DNA from: an uncultured Sphingomonas sp.
GTDB taxonomy: Bacteria > Pseudomonadota > Alphaproteobacteria > Sphingomonadales > Sphingomonadaceae
DNA length: 64,000 bases
NCBI RefSeq assembly: GCF_946478955.1
Contig: NZ_CAMLDL010000009.1
Coordinates: forward strand, 1 to 64,000
Reading direction: 5' to 3'
The position numbers were made by a program, and so were the translations under genes. Under the pieces are notes generated by a model that did no database searches, was not told the origin of the DNA, and was given only the letters and a program-made list of their open reading frames with translations. Positions 50,981 through 61,015 of the stretch are shown piece by piece; position 1 is the stretch's first letter; each line of letters begins with the position of its first letter.

Positions 50981-53245
50981 ATGCCTATATCCGCCGCCGC
51001 CGCCGCTCGCGAAATCCTGACTGGTCTGCATGACCTGATGGCGAAGCGCGGCTCGGCGCAGGCGAAGCTGGACAAGGTGGTCGACCTGATCGCCGATGCG
51101 CTGAAAAGCGAAGTATGCTCCATCTATCTGATGCGAGATCAGGCGCTGGAATTGTTCGCGACCCACGGCCTCCGTAAAGAAGCGGTGCACGTTACGCGAC
51201 TTGGTCTAGGTGAAGGTCTGACGGGAACCATCGCTGAGGACGGCAGGGTATTGAACCTTGCCGAAGCCGCCAATCACCCAAGCTTTGCCTATAGGCCGGA
51301 AACCGGCGAAGAGCGATTCCACAGCTTTGCCGGCGTGCCGATCATCCGCCGCGAAAATGCGATTGGGGTGCTCACGGTGCAGCACGCCGACCCGCGCCGT
51401 TATGACGATGTTGAGATTGAGGCGCTGCAGACCGTCGCAATGGTATTGTCCGAACTGATCGCCAGCGCCCGCCTTGTCGATGGCAGTCGCAGCGGCGACC
51501 GCGGCAAGGGCATGCAGCGCGAGACCGGGCTGAAGCTGGTCACTGGTATGGCGAAGGGAATTGCCGTGTTCCACCAGCCGCGCGTGGTCGTCGAGCATAC
51601 CGTTGCTGAAGACATCGAGGCGGAACGCGCCCGCGTCTATTCTGCCTTTCGCAAGATGCGCGAACAGATCGACCATATGACCCGCGAGGCAGAGTTCGGC
51701 ACGATCGGCGAGCACAACGAGATCCTCGAGACCTACAAAATGTTCGCCTATGACGAAGGTTGGTCGCGGCGGATCAACGAGGCGATCGATAGTGGCCTAA
51801 CCGCCGAGGCCGCGATTGAGCGTGTGCAGCAGCGGACCCGCGCGCGGATGCAGGAAATTGACGATCCGATCCTGAAGGAACGGATGCACGACCTGGAGGA
51901 TTTGTCGAACCGCCTGCTGCGCATTGTTAGTGGCCGGATGGGCACGGCGGCACAAACCGGCCTGACCAAGGACGCGATCCTGATCGCCCGCAACCTCGGC
52001 CCCGCCGAGCTTCTGGAATATGATAAGCGGCGATTGAAGGGCGTGGTCCTGGAAGAAGGTAGCCTGACCGCGCACGTCACCATTGTCGCCCGCGCCATGG
52101 GTGTGCCGGTGGTTGGCCGGGTTTCCGACATTCGCCACATTGCCAATGAAGGCGACCCCATCCTGGTGGACGGCGACAGCGCCAGCGTGATCGTCCGGCC
52201 AAGCCGCCCGATTGTTACCAGTTTCGATCAGCGCATGGCGATGAGCCAGAAGCGGCGCGCAGAATATGCCGCGCTGAGAGGGCAGCCTGCCGAGACGACG
52301 GACGGCGAACGTTTTACCATCATGATCAACGCCGGGCTGGCTGAAGATGCGGCGATGCTTGACGCGGCGGGCGCGGACGGCATTGGCCTGTTCCGGACCG
52401 AATTTCAGTTCCTGGTCGCCGCGACGCTGCCTGGCCGCGAAAGCCAATACCGCCTTTACAAGACCGTGCTGGATGCGGCGGGGGACAAACCGGTGGTGTT
52501 CAGAACCGTCGACATCGGCGGTGATAAAGCCTTGCCCTATCTGAGCGACGAAGGGGACGAGAGCGAAAATCCTGCAATGGGCTGGCGAGCCCTGCGGCTC
52601 AGTTTGGAAAGAAAGGCGCTGATGAAGGCGCAGGCCCGCGCGCTATTGGAGGCGTCATCCGGCAAGACATTGCGCGTCATGTTCCCAATGGTCAGCGAGC
52701 CGTGGGAATATGAAGAAGCGCGCGCCCTTTTTGAGGAGGAGGCAGACCGCCTTAAGAAGGCGAAAAAGGGCCTGCCCGCAAAAATCCTTTATGGCGCGAT
52801 GCTGGAAGTCCCGAGCCTGGCGGAGATGCTGGACGTGATGTTGCCGCGGCTCGATTTCCTGTCGATAGGTACCAACGACCTCACCCAATTCCTGTTCGCT
52901 GCCGACCGCGCCGACCCGCGCCTGGCCGAACGTTATGACTGGTTGTCACCGGCAATCCTTCGGTTTCTGCGCCGCGTTACCAAACAATGTAAAGACGCCG
53001 GTGTGCCTGTCCGCGTGTGCGGCGAAATGGGCGGCCGACCGCTGGAAGCACTGGCGCTGATCGGTGTGGGAATCGATAGCCTGTCGATCACGCCGGCGGC
53101 GGTGGGGCCGATCAAGGCGATGGTTCGGTCAATTGATGCGGCCGCGGTTCGTGAGAAGGTGAATGCACTACTGGACAAGCCGCCAGCGAACCTTCGCAAG
53201 TCACTCGGTGACTGGGCAAAACGCCATCGCGTGGCGCTTGGCTGA
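50981..53245 (+). CDS. ptsP: PEP-protein phosphotransferase PtsP (nitrogen PTS enzyme I)
   Basis: 754-residue first enzyme of the nitrogen-related PTS. An N-terminal GAF domain (residues about 20-160), which in relatives senses nitrogen metabolites, precedes the enzyme I core. The phospho-histidine is His365 (LTAHVTIVARAMGVP) and the PEP-binding domain shows DGIGLFRTEFQF and later GTNDLTQF. NPr and EIIA-Ntr genes are not in the window. Confidence 0.94.
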   Translation: MPISAAAAAREILTGLHDLMAKRGSAQAKLDKVVDLIADALKSEVCSIYLMRDQALELFATHGLRKEAVHVTRLGLGEGLTGTIAEDGRVLNLAEAANHPSFAYRPETGEERFHSFAGVPIIRRENAIGVLTVQHADPRRYDDVEIEALQTVAMVLSELIASARLVDGSRSGDRGKGMQRETGLKLVTGMAKGIAVFHQPRVVVEHTVAEDIEAERARVYSAFRKMREQIDHMTREAEFGTIGEHNEILETYKMFAYDEGWSRRINEAIDSGLTAEAAIERVQQRTRARMQEIDDPILKERMHDLEDLSNRLLRIVSGRMGTAAQTGLTKDAILIARNLGPAELLEYDKRRLKGVVLEEGSLTAHVTIVARAMGVPVVGRVSDIRHIANEGDPILVDGDSASVIVRPSRPIVTSFDQRMAMSQKRRAEYAALRGQPAETTDGERFTIMINAGLAEDAAMLDAAGADGIGLFRTEFQFLVAATLPGRESQYRLYKTVLDAAGDKPVVFRTVDIGGDKALPYLSDEGDESENPAMGWRALRLSLERKALMKAQARALLEASSGKTLRVMFPMVSEPWEYEEARALFEEEADRLKKAKKGLPAKILYGAMLEVPSLAEMLDVMLPRLDFLSIGTNDLTQFLFAADRADPRLAERYDWLSPAILRFLRRVTKQCKDAGVPVRVCGEMGGRPLEALALIGVGIDSLSITPAAVGPIKAMVRSIDAAAVREKVNALLDKPPANLRKSLGDWAKRHRVALG

Positions 53246-53329
53246 CGAATGGATCACGCGCGGTTGACACAAGCCCGGCCGCACCGGAAGTAAAGACACG
53301 AAACACGGCGCAAAGCCGGGGGGAGTTCG

Positions 53330-54268
53330 ATGGACGAAACGGTAGAGGACGAAGGCACGCTGACCACAGTGGGGCAGCAACTTCGCGAGGCGCGCGAAGC
53401 CAAGGGCCTGACGGTCGAAGATGTGGCGGCCGCCACTCGCATTCCGACGCGGCACCTCACCAGCTTGGAAGAAAGTGCGTGGGACAAATTGCCCGCGGCC
53501 ACTTACTCCATTGGCTTTGCAAAAAATTATGCTGGTGCCGTCGGCCTGGATCGCGCCGCAATCGGGGATCAGCTGCGCGCCGAAATGGGCGGCGCTCTAC
53601 CACCGGCTCCGCCACCAATCGAATATCTGGAAGTTGCCGACCCCAAGCGAAGTTTCCCAAAAGGATTGGTGTTTGGCGCGCTGGCCCTTCTCGTGCTCGC
53701 CGCAGTCGGCCTCGTTTGGGTAAATGAGCGGCAGTTGCAGGCCGATGCCGCAAGCAATGCGGTTGCCGAGAATAATGTAGTTGCAGCACCCCAGCCCACC
53801 AATCCTGCACCGGTGGCGGCACAGCCGGTAACGCTTACCGCAACCGATGCGGTGTGGCTGCAGATCAAGGACGGTCAGACCACCTTGAAGCAGGGTGAAA
53901 TGCAGGCTGGTGAAACCTTTGCGGTTCCCGCCAATGCCGCGTCCCCGATACTCATGACCGGCAAACCCGAGGCGCTGCGGATCAGCGTCGGTGACAAAAT
54001 TGCCGCGCCAATCGGCCCGGCCGGTCGGCGCGTAAAGGATGTTAGCCTGAAGGGTGCCGACTTGTTGGCCGCGTCTTTGGCGCCCGCGCCCGCCGCCACG
54101 GCGGCGCCAACCGCTGCACCGCCCACGCGCCAGACCGCACCGCGCAGTCCAGCGGCGCGGCCAGCCGGCACGCCCGCTAACAGTGCACCCGCCGCGCCAT
54201 CAACAACGGCGATGGAGCCCGCGCAGCCTGCAGCCGACGCGCCAGGCCCCGCAACCGGCGCCAACTGA
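53330..54268 (+). CDS. RodZ-like protein: HTH, membrane helix, DUF4115
   Basis: 312 residues. N-terminal helix-turn-helix (residues 15-60, GQQLREAREAKGLTVEDVAAAT), a membrane helix at about 111-131 and a periplasmic domain from 150 (DAVWLQIKDGQTTL) with a Pro/Ala-rich tail. This is the layout of the cytoskeletal protein RodZ, which links MreB to the wall. Name by architecture only. Confidence 0.82.
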   Translation: MDETVEDEGTLTTVGQQLREAREAKGLTVEDVAAATRIPTRHLTSLEESAWDKLPAATYSIGFAKNYAGAVGLDRAAIGDQLRAEMGGALPPAPPPIEYLEVADPKRSFPKGLVFGALALLVLAAVGLVWVNERQLQADAASNAVAENNVVAAPQPTNPAPVAAQPVTLTATDAVWLQIKDGQTTLKQGEMQAGETFAVPANAASPILMTGKPEALRISVGDKIAAPIGPAGRRVKDVSLKGADLLAASLAPAPAATAAPTAAPPTRQTAPRSPAARPAGTPANSAPAAPSTTAMEPAQPAADAPGPATGAN

Positions 54269-54345
54269 TTGTTCAGCGAGGCGACAGCCGGCCTTCGCCA
54301 GCATCACCTCGCCCGCCCGACCCGACCAAGAAGGTGAATAAACTC

Positions 54346-55266
54346 GTGACCCGCATACGTTTCCTCATCGCCGCTTCCGTCCTTTCCGTGATGGCCTATG
54401 CCCCGGCCAGCGCACAGCGCAATCCGTCGCCCGAGCAGCGGATTGACCGGCTCGAAAAGCAGGTGCGCCAGGTTCAGAAGCGGGTTTTTCCGAAGGGTCA
54501 GCCTGCGGATACTGCGGGCGTCGATGACCAACCGGCCGCGACCCAGGACGCGGTGAATGCGATCAATAATCGCCTTGATGCAGTCGAACGACAGTTGGCC
54601 GACATCGTCCGTACGTCCGAGGAAAATGCCAATCGCGTGTCGACGCTTGAGGCCCAGCTGCTCCGCATGCGCGCCGATTTTGATCAGCGCCTGCGCAATC
54701 AGGAAAATGGCGGCGCCAATTCGGTCGCTGGCTCAGACGATCAAAGCAGCGGCAGCGGTAGCGATGACAATAGCAGCTATGACGCGCCGCCGCCGTCGCG
54801 TCCCAAGGTTGAAACAAAGCCCAAGCCAAAGCCTGCGGGTACCAAGGCTGTGTCGGCCGACGACCCTGATTTCGATAGCGGCGCCGAGGCCGATTATGAT
54901 GCCGGCTATCAGTTGTGGATGCAGGGCAAATATGCCGCCGCGCACGATGCGCTGATCGCAATGGCAAAACGCTATCCCGGCCATCGGCGCGAAAGCTGGG
55001 CCTATAATCTTGCCGGGCGCTCGCTTCTCGACCAGGGCCAATCGCGTAAAGCAGCCGAAGAACTGCTGGCCAATTATCGCCGCGATCCGAAGGGCGAACG
55101 GGCGCAGGACAGTGTGTTTTACCTTGGCCAATCCCTGATGAAACTGGGACAGGCCAGTCAGGCCTGCAAGGCTTATGCGGAGCTCGAGGAAGTGTATCGC
55201 GGACAGGTCCGTCCGCAGCTTTCGACCATGCTGTCCGCAGCCAAGGCGCAGGCGAAGTGCAAGTAA
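54346..55266 (+). CDS. cpoB: Tol-Pal system coordinator CpoB (YbgF)
   Basis: Periplasmic protein that ties the Tol-Pal system to PBP1B during constriction in E. coli. The signal peptide ends near ASAQ; an N-terminal coiled coil (residues about 32-110 with RLEKQVRQVQKRV) is followed by a Ser/Asp linker and TPR-like repeats from about 180 (YDAGYQLWMQGKYAAAHDAL). I prefer the GTG at 54346 to that at 54334, which directly abuts its AAGAAGG site. Followed by tilS and ftsH, as in many alphaproteobacteria; tol-pal itself is not here. Confidence 0.9.
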   Translation: MTRIRFLIAASVLSVMAYAPASAQRNPSPEQRIDRLEKQVRQVQKRVFPKGQPADTAGVDDQPAATQDAVNAINNRLDAVERQLADIVRTSEENANRVSTLEAQLLRMRADFDQRLRNQENGGANSVAGSDDQSSGSGSDDNSSYDAPPPSRPKVETKPKPKPAGTKAVSADDPDFDSGAEADYDAGYQLWMQGKYAAAHDALIAMAKRYPGHRRESWAYNLAGRSLLDQGQSRKAAEELLANYRRDPKGERAQDSVFYLGQSLMKLGQASQACKAYAELEEVYRGQVRPQLSTMLSAAKAQAKCK

Positions 55267-55270
55267 GCCA

Positions 55271-56221
55271 ATGACGACCGCGGCGGACGCGGTTCGACGC
55301 TTCGCCGACGCCCTCGACGCACTCGTACCGGCGGGGGAACGGGTTGGCGTGGCCGTATCCGGCGGTCCGGACAGTCTTGCCCTGTTGCTGCTTGCCGCCG
55401 CCGCGCGGCCGAATTTGGTGGAGGCGGTGACCGTCGATCATGGCTTGCGACCCGAGAGTGCCGCCGAAGCGGCCATGGTCGCCCAGGTCTGCGCCGAGCG
55501 GGGCATTACCCATACGGTCCTGCGCGCGGATTGGACCGACATCCCGGCTGCCAACATCCAGGCCGAAGCGCGGGCCATGCGGTATCGGTTGCTACATCGT
55601 TGGGCGAGAGAACGGGCGCTTGGCGCCATTGCAACAGCCCATCACGCCGACGACCAGGCCGAAACGACGCTGATGCGGTTGGCGCGCGGTTCGGGTCTAA
55701 CCGGCCTGGCCGGAATTCGCCGGATGCGAAATGCTGACGGGTTGCGGATCGTTCGCCCATTGCTGGATTGGCGCAAAGCCGAATTGGTCGACATTGCCCG
55801 TCACGCCGGACTGGCGCCGGTCGACGACCCCAGCAACCGTGATGATCGCTATGCCCGAACCCGCGCCCGCGCCCTTCTTGCCGACCAGGATTGGTTGATG
55901 CCGGAACGGCTGGCCGCAAGCGCGTCGGCATTGGCCGATAGCGAGGAGGCGATGCAATGGATGGTTGCTGGCCTGGCCGCCGAGCGCCTCATTATCGAAG
56001 GAAACGCGATTCTTTTCGATCCTGCGGATCTGCCCCGCGACATCGTGCGCCGCCTGCTTCTCACCGCATTCGGGCAGCTGGATGCCGTCGTTCCAAGGGG
56101 CCCCGATTTGGAGCGAGCGATCAATGCCCTGACCGCCGATCGCCCGGCCAATCTTTCCGGCCTGTTGCTGCGCCCCGGCGCGCGATGGGTGATCGCGCCG
56201 GAACCACCCCGGACCGCATAA
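55271..56221 (+). CDS. tilS: tRNA(Ile)-lysidine synthase
   Basis: Converts the wobble C of the CAU anticodon of tRNA-Ile2 to lysidine. PP-loop SGGPDS at residues 30-35, with TVDHGLRPES and THHADD-like AHHADDQAETTLMRL further in. 316 residues, short of the enteric form, lacking its extended C-terminal domain. It begins 4 bases after cpoB. Confidence 0.95.
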   Translation: MTTAADAVRRFADALDALVPAGERVGVAVSGGPDSLALLLLAAAARPNLVEAVTVDHGLRPESAAEAAMVAQVCAERGITHTVLRADWTDIPAANIQAEARAMRYRLLHRWARERALGAIATAHHADDQAETTLMRLARGSGLTGLAGIRRMRNADGLRIVRPLLDWRKAELVDIARHAGLAPVDDPSNRDDRYARTRARALLADQDWLMPERLAASASALADSEEAMQWMVAGLAAERLIIEGNAILFDPADLPRDIVRRLLLTAFGQLDAVVPRGPDLERAINALTADRPANLSGLLLRPGARWVIAPEPPRTA

Positions 56222-56309
56222 TCAAATTCATTCCACTGTCATTGTGGGCATTCCATTGTCATTAAGGGGGATGCGCCTATCTTAAGGGCGACAAAGGAGA
56301 ATCGCCCCC

Positions 56310-58265
56310 GTGGACGACAAGAACGAAGACAAGAAGCCCGGCAACCCCTGGACCAAATCCCTGGTGATCTGGGCCGCGGTAATTCTCGGCCTGGTGTTCT
56401 TCGCGCGCGCATTTGACGGCGGTTCCGCCGCGCAAAACGGCGAACAACTGACCTACTCCTCATTCGTTCGACAGGTCGACGAAGGCGGCATTCAAAGCGT
56501 CACCATGGCGACATCCAATTCGGGTGACGTGTCGATCATCGGCAAAACCCGCGAAGGCAAGGCGTTTGTGACCAACGCGCCGGCCGGCACCAATGTCGCC
56601 GACAAGCTGATCGCAAAGGGCGTCGCCGTTCAGGTGAAGGCAGAGGAACAGACCAGCCTTCTGATGATCATGCTGTATAATTCCCTGCCCTTCCTTCTCA
56701 TCCTTGGCATCAGCTTCTTCGTGTTTCGTCAGATGCAGAAAAATGCTGGCGGTGGGGCCATGGGCTTCGGCAAGAGCCGCGCCCGGCAGCTGACGGAGAA
56801 GCATGGCCGCGTTACCTTTGCCGACGTTGCCGGCATCGATGAAGCCCGCGAAGAACTGCAGGAAATAGTCGAATATCTGAAGGATCCGGGCAAATTCGCC
56901 CGGCTGGGCGGCAAGATTCCGAAGGGCGCGCTGCTGGTCGGCAGCCCCGGCACCGGCAAGACCCTGCTCGCCCGCGCTATCGCGGGCGAGGCGGGCGTGC
57001 CCTTCTTCACGATCTCCGGCTCCGACTTTGTCGAAATGTTCGTTGGCGTCGGCGCAAGCCGCGTCCGCGACATGTTCGAACAGGCGAAGCGGTCTGCGCC
57101 GTGCATTGTCTTTATTGACGAAATTGACGCCGTCGGCCGCCATCGCGGTGCCGGTCTTGGCAATGGTAATGACGAGCGCGAACAGACGCTCAACCAGCTG
57201 CTCGTGGAGATGGACGGGTTTGAGGCCAATGAAGGCATCATCATTATCGCCGCCACCAACCGTCCCGACGTGCTCGACCCCGCCTTGCTGCGTCCGGGCC
57301 GATTCGACCGCCAGGTGATGGTGCCGCGCCCCGACATCGACGGGCGTGAGCAAATTCTGGCCGTTCATATGAAGAAGGTGCCGCTTGCCCCCGACGTCGA
57401 TCCGCGCGTCATTGCACGCGGTACGCCGGGCTTCTCCGGCGCCGACCTTGCAAACCTCGTCAACGAGGCCGCGCTTCTGGCTGCCCGTCGCGGCAAGCGG
57501 CTGGTCGCGTCCAAGGAATTCGACGATGCCCGCGACAAGGTGATGATGGGTGCTGAACGTCGGTCGATGGTGATGACCGAGGACGAAAAGAAGATGACGG
57601 CCTATCACGAGGCTGGTCACGCGCTCGTCTTTGCCCATGAACCGACCGCCGACCCGATCCACAAGGCGACGATCATCCCGCGCGGTTTCGCGCTCGGAAT
57701 GGTCCAACCGCTGCCGGAACGCGACAGCTACAGCTATCACCGCGACAAGATGCATGCGGATATCGCGGTGGCGTTTGGCGGCCGTGCGGCGGAAGAGCTG
57801 ATCTTCGGCTATGACAAGGTCTCGTCGGGTGCGTCGAGCGACATTCAGCAGGCCACCCGGCTTGCCCGCGCGATGGTCACCAAATGGGGCATGAGCGACG
57901 AGCTCGGACCGCTCGATTTCAGCGATAGCGAGGACAATGGCGCCGGCTATTTCGCCCCGCAGCAAAAGCGCATGTCGGGTGAAACGATCAAGCTCATCGA
58001 CAGCGAGGTAAAACGCTTCGTTGAACAAGGCCTTGAGCGTGCGCGCGAGATCCTGAACACGAACATTGACCAGCTGCACACCCTTGCGCAGGCGCTTCTG
58101 GAATATGAAACGCTGACCGGGGATGAGATCAAGACGCTGCTGGCCGGCGGTTCCATTGATCGGCAAGGTCCGACCGCCCCGACATTGCCGGCGGCAGGAT
58201 CATCGATCCCCAAGTCGAAGCGCCCGAAGTCGGGGCTTGGCGGTGCGGCCCCGGCGGGTGCCTGA
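56310..58265 (+). CDS. ftsH: ATP-dependent zinc metalloprotease FtsH
   Basis: Inner-membrane AAA+ protease. 651 residues from a GTG with AAGGAG upstream: two membrane helices (about 17-33 and 112-131), Walker A GSPGTGKT at 211-218, SRH region with RPGRFDRQ, and the zinc site HEAGH at 433-437. HflK and HflC, its regulators, are encoded at 15.6-17.6 kb. A strong hairpin lies after its stop. Confidence 0.97.
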   Translation: MDDKNEDKKPGNPWTKSLVIWAAVILGLVFFARAFDGGSAAQNGEQLTYSSFVRQVDEGGIQSVTMATSNSGDVSIIGKTREGKAFVTNAPAGTNVADKLIAKGVAVQVKAEEQTSLLMIMLYNSLPFLLILGISFFVFRQMQKNAGGGAMGFGKSRARQLTEKHGRVTFADVAGIDEAREELQEIVEYLKDPGKFARLGGKIPKGALLVGSPGTGKTLLARAIAGEAGVPFFTISGSDFVEMFVGVGASRVRDMFEQAKRSAPCIVFIDEIDAVGRHRGAGLGNGNDEREQTLNQLLVEMDGFEANEGIIIIAATNRPDVLDPALLRPGRFDRQVMVPRPDIDGREQILAVHMKKVPLAPDVDPRVIARGTPGFSGADLANLVNEAALLAARRGKRLVASKEFDDARDKVMMGAERRSMVMTEDEKKMTAYHEAGHALVFAHEPTADPIHKATIIPRGFALGMVQPLPERDSYSYHRDKMHADIAVAFGGRAAEELIFGYDKVSSGASSDIQQATRLARAMVTKWGMSDELGPLDFSDSEDNGAGYFAPQQKRMSGETIKLIDSEVKRFVEQGLERAREILNTNIDQLHTLAQALLEYETLTGDEIKTLLAGGSIDRQGPTAPTLPAAGSSIPKSKRPKSGLGGAAPAGA

Positions 58266-58299
58266 CACGTCATCCTTTTGACTGGAATGAATGACTAAT

Positions 58300-58331
58300 C
58301 TCCAACCCTTCCCAGATCGGGAGGGTTGGAG
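58300..58331 (+). terminator. Strong hairpin after ftsH
   Basis: CTCCAACCCTTCCC (58300-58313) and GGGAGGGTTGGAG (58319-58331) pair with one bulged base around a 5-base loop. It lies 35 bases past the ftsH stop. TGTTGTGCGTTTC follows, a weak T-rich tail. It probably ends the ftsH transcript. Confidence 0.7.
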
Positions 58332-58464
58332 TGTTGTGCGTTTCATCGCCTACCGGGCTCACCATATGGCAGCCTCAATGCTGCCAGTTCGCGTTCCGGG
58401 GCTATTGACGGCTGACCCATTTGCCCTTCAACCTTTATCGCACCGGTGGTTTAGGGGAGCGTCC

Positions 58465-58842
58465 ATGCGTAAATTGTGCCTGTTTCTAGCACTGCCCTTG
58501 ATCGCTACGGCGGCCTCTGCCCAGACGATGAACGCCGAGGCCTTCCATAAACGCGCGGCCGCTCTCAAGGCGAAAGGGGCGATGGCCATCTTTTCCAGCG
58601 GTGAGATCAAGGCGCTAATGGCGGAAGGGAAAGCGTCCGGTGAAGCGGCGCGAAACGAGCGGCTTGCGGCGCAGAAAACGGGCCGCGCGCAACGTTATTG
58701 CCCGCCCGCTGGCCGCGCATCGATGGACAGCGATGAATTTATGCGGCGTCTGTCCGCCATCGCGCAGGCGGAGCGCCAGCGCATCGATATGACCGAAGCG
58801 ACAACGCGCATCCTGGCCGCCAAATATCCGTGCGCAAAATAA
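58465..58842 (+). CDS. Hypothetical exported protein, 125 residues
   Basis: Signal peptide (MRKLCLFLALPLIATAASAQ), then a helical mature part with two cysteines (RYCPPAG and the terminal KYPCAK) that may form a disulfide. AGGGGAG precedes the ATG. The spacing of the cysteines and the closing ILAAKYPC resemble the small Rap1a/Tai-like exported proteins, a weak similarity that I do not rely on. Convergent with the DUF3667 gene. Confidence 0.65.
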   Translation: MRKLCLFLALPLIATAASAQTMNAEAFHKRAAALKAKGAMAIFSSGEIKALMAEGKASGEAARNERLAAQKTGRAQRYCPPAGRASMDSDEFMRRLSAIAQAERQRIDMTEATTRILAAKYPCAK

Positions 58843-58843
58843 C

Positions 58844-59887
58844 CTATTCGACGATCCCAACACCGAAAATCGCTGTCAGGAACAGCGACAGGGCAATCGT
58901 CGCAAAGGTGAGCAACAGGCACGTGCGGATAAGGGCACTGAACCAGCCAAGCTGATAAGTTCCCTTCAGTTGCCGATACATATGGAATGGCGGCACAAGG
59001 AGCAGCAACGCAGCAGCAGCGCCTAGCCCGACAGAAACCAGGATCAATCCCAGAATGACCAAAAGCGTCATGAATGCTAGCGAATAGGTCACGAAAACCG
59101 TGTGATCATACAGTCGGAATCGGCGACTGAACGGGAACAGCAGCCACAGGAATGGGACCGAAATAGGGATAAGGGCCCAGCTGAATTTGTATGCACTGGT
59201 CTTGAATTTATAGAGCGCAAGTTCCGGATTTTTGGCCAGTTTTGCAAAGGGGGCAGCGATCACATGGGGAACGTCCGGATCAAGCTGGACGCCTTGTGGA
59301 ATTTTGCCCACAGACAAATTCTTTAGCCCCGCCAGATCTTCTTCCTCCGATGCTATTCTGCGGTCGAGTTCGGCGGTAGGTTGCCCGGCCTTCACGGCGG
59401 CAGCGCGCTTGTCGCGTAATGCCGCCAGATCGGCGTCACCCTTCGCGATGTCCGTACGTAATTGGTCGCCTATATTTGCTTCAACCGAGCTGCCGAAACC
59501 GCCGGTGAAGCTGGCAACGGCGAACATGATAAAGATGGTGAACAGGAAAAGCGCCATCGGCGACACGAATTTTGCGCGTTCGCCGTCAATGTAGCGGCGA
59601 GTCAGCTCCCCCGGCCGCCACGCCAGCATCGGCAGCGTGCGCCATGTCTTGCCTTCAAAATGCAGCACGCCGTGGAGCAAGTCGTGGAAAAAGGCGCCAA
59701 GGGTCCGATGGACATGGGCATGTTGGCCGCATTGGACACAGAAATTGCCACGCAGCGCCGTGCCGCAATTGAGACAATTGGATTCCGCCGTATGCCCGTC
59801 GCCTGAAATCTCACCGGCTTTGGGCTCTACCGTGCGCCCAACCATCATGCCGGTTACCGCATCGCCGATTCCGCCCAATTCGCTCAT
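58844..59887 (-). CDS. DUF3667 protein: zinc ribbon and four membrane helices
   Basis: 347 residues from an ATG with GGGGG upstream. After a short leader come CLNCGTALRG and FCVQCGQ, a four-cysteine zinc ribbon (residues about 37-56), then WRPGELTRRYIDGERAKFVSP, a conserved DUF3667 block, a helix near 115-132, a charged coil-like region, and three helices toward the C-terminus. Function unknown. A TTG at 59941 extends the frame but has no ribosome binding site. Confidence 0.8.
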   Translation of the reverse strand: MSELGGIGDAVTGMMVGRTVEPKAGEISGDGHTAESNCLNCGTALRGNFCVQCGQHAHVHRTLGAFFHDLLHGVLHFEGKTWRTLPMLAWRPGELTRRYIDGERAKFVSPMALFLFTIFIMFAVASFTGGFGSSVEANIGDQLRTDIAKGDADLAALRDKRAAAVKAGQPTAELDRRIASEEEDLAGLKNLSVGKIPQGVQLDPDVPHVIAAPFAKLAKNPELALYKFKTSAYKFSWALIPISVPFLWLLFPFSRRFRLYDHTVFVTYSLAFMTLLVILGLILVSVGLGAAAALLLLVPPFHMYRQLKGTYQLGWFSALIRTCLLLTFATIALSLFLTAIFGVGIVE

Positions 59888-59966
59888 CAATCGCCCCCGG
59901 TTTATCGCGTCTCCATACGTCGAAGGAGTGGCGTCGGCCAAGGGGCAATGCTAGCCAATTACAAGA

Positions 59967-60590
59967 ATGACGAAGCGCATCGGCCTTCTAGGCGGCAGTT
60001 TTAACCCGGCGCACCTCGGCCACCGGCGCATGAGCCTGGCCGCAATGGATGCGCTTGGGCTGGATGAATTGTGGTGGCTGGTTTCCCCCGGCAACCCGTT
60101 GAAGCCCAAGGCGGGAATGGCACCGTTCGAAGCGCGCCTGGCATCGGCCCGGGAAATGGCCCGCCGAAGCCGCATCAAGGTCAGCGATTTTGAAGCCGCG
60201 GCCGGTACGCGATACACGGTGGACACCATCGAGGCGCTGTTGAAAAAATGGCCGAACGACCGCTTCGTCTGGTTGATGGGCGAAGATACTGTGGCCCAAT
60301 TCCATCAGTGGAAAGACTGGCGAAAGCTGGCGCGAATGGTGCCGATTGCGGTGCTAAGCCGTCCCGGCTATGATGACGACGCCCGAACGGCGCGCGTTTC
60401 GGGCTGGTTGCGGCGGTTCGTCCACCCTGCATCCACCGCGAGACAATGGACGGACTGGAGTGCACCGGCGATTATCTTCCTTCGCCTGCCACCCGACCGG
60501 ACTTCCGCAACACGCATTCGCGCGCTCAACCCCGACTGGCACCGTCGTTACCTGAACGATGGTGCCGCGCCGACCGTTTCGAAGGAGTGA
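59967..60590 (+). CDS. nadD: Nicotinate-nucleotide adenylyltransferase
   Basis: Adenylates nicotinate mononucleotide in NAD synthesis. 207 residues; GGSFNPAHLGH at 9-19 is the ATP-binding HxGH signature, and RTSATRIRA near the end stands in for ISSTxIR. FVWLMGEDTVAQF is also conserved. It leads the nadD-rsfS-rlmH-envC-ctpA group. Confidence 0.95.
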   Translation: MTKRIGLLGGSFNPAHLGHRRMSLAAMDALGLDELWWLVSPGNPLKPKAGMAPFEARLASAREMARRSRIKVSDFEAAAGTRYTVDTIEALLKKWPNDRFVWLMGEDTVAQFHQWKDWRKLARMVPIAVLSRPGYDDDARTARVSGWLRRFVHPASTARQWTDWSAPAIIFLRLPPDRTSATRIRALNPDWHRRYLNDGAAPTVSKE

Positions 60591-60592
60591 CT

Positions 60593-60997
60593 TTGTCCGA
60601 TACTGCCCCTGCGCCCGCCGCTGCGACCGATCCGGTCGACGTCGAGGCGCTGCATGCGCTTGTCATGAAAAGCCTCGATGACGACCAGGCGGTCGAAGTC
60701 GTGACGATCCCGCTTGCCGGCAAGTCGTCGATCGCCGATCATATGGTGATCGCGTCGGGTCGCTCGACGCGCCAAGTTGCATCGATGGCCACAAAATTGG
60801 CCGACAAGATCAAGCAGCAGTTCGGCCGAATTGTTCGCGTCGAAGGCCTGCCGACGGCGGATTGGGTCCTGCTCGATGCCGACGATGTTATCGTCCATCT
60901 GTTCCGGCCTGAAGTCCGCACCTTCTATAATCTGGAACGGATGTGGGCGTTCGGGGATGACGATAAGCCCGCCAAGCCCGCCAGCGCCGGCGCCTGA
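60593..60997 (+). CDS. rsfS: Ribosome silencing factor
   Basis: Binds ribosomal protein L14 and blocks subunit joining when nutrients are low. 134 residues from a TTG, with GAAGGAG 5 bases ahead; ATG codons upstream lie in nadD. The family core DHMVIASGRSTRQVASMATK and GLPTADWVLLDADDVIVHLF is intact. Begins 2 bases after the nadD stop. Confidence 0.94.
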   Translation: MSDTAPAPAAATDPVDVEALHALVMKSLDDDQAVEVVTIPLAGKSSIADHMVIASGRSTRQVASMATKLADKIKQQFGRIVRVEGLPTADWVLLDADDVIVHLFRPEVRTFYNLERMWAFGDDDKPAKPASAGA

Positions 60998-61015
60998 GCG
61001 CCACACGGGAAGCCG

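Noticed and set aside
56460..58166. A 568-codon open frame opposite ftsH
   Set aside because: Same cause: the opposite strand carries intact FtsH motifs, and the antisense reading has no domain.
58465..58842. Rap1a/Tai-type immunity protein
   Set aside because: The cysteine layout and closing KYPC are suggestive, but no T6SS or effector gene adjoins and the similarity is slight.
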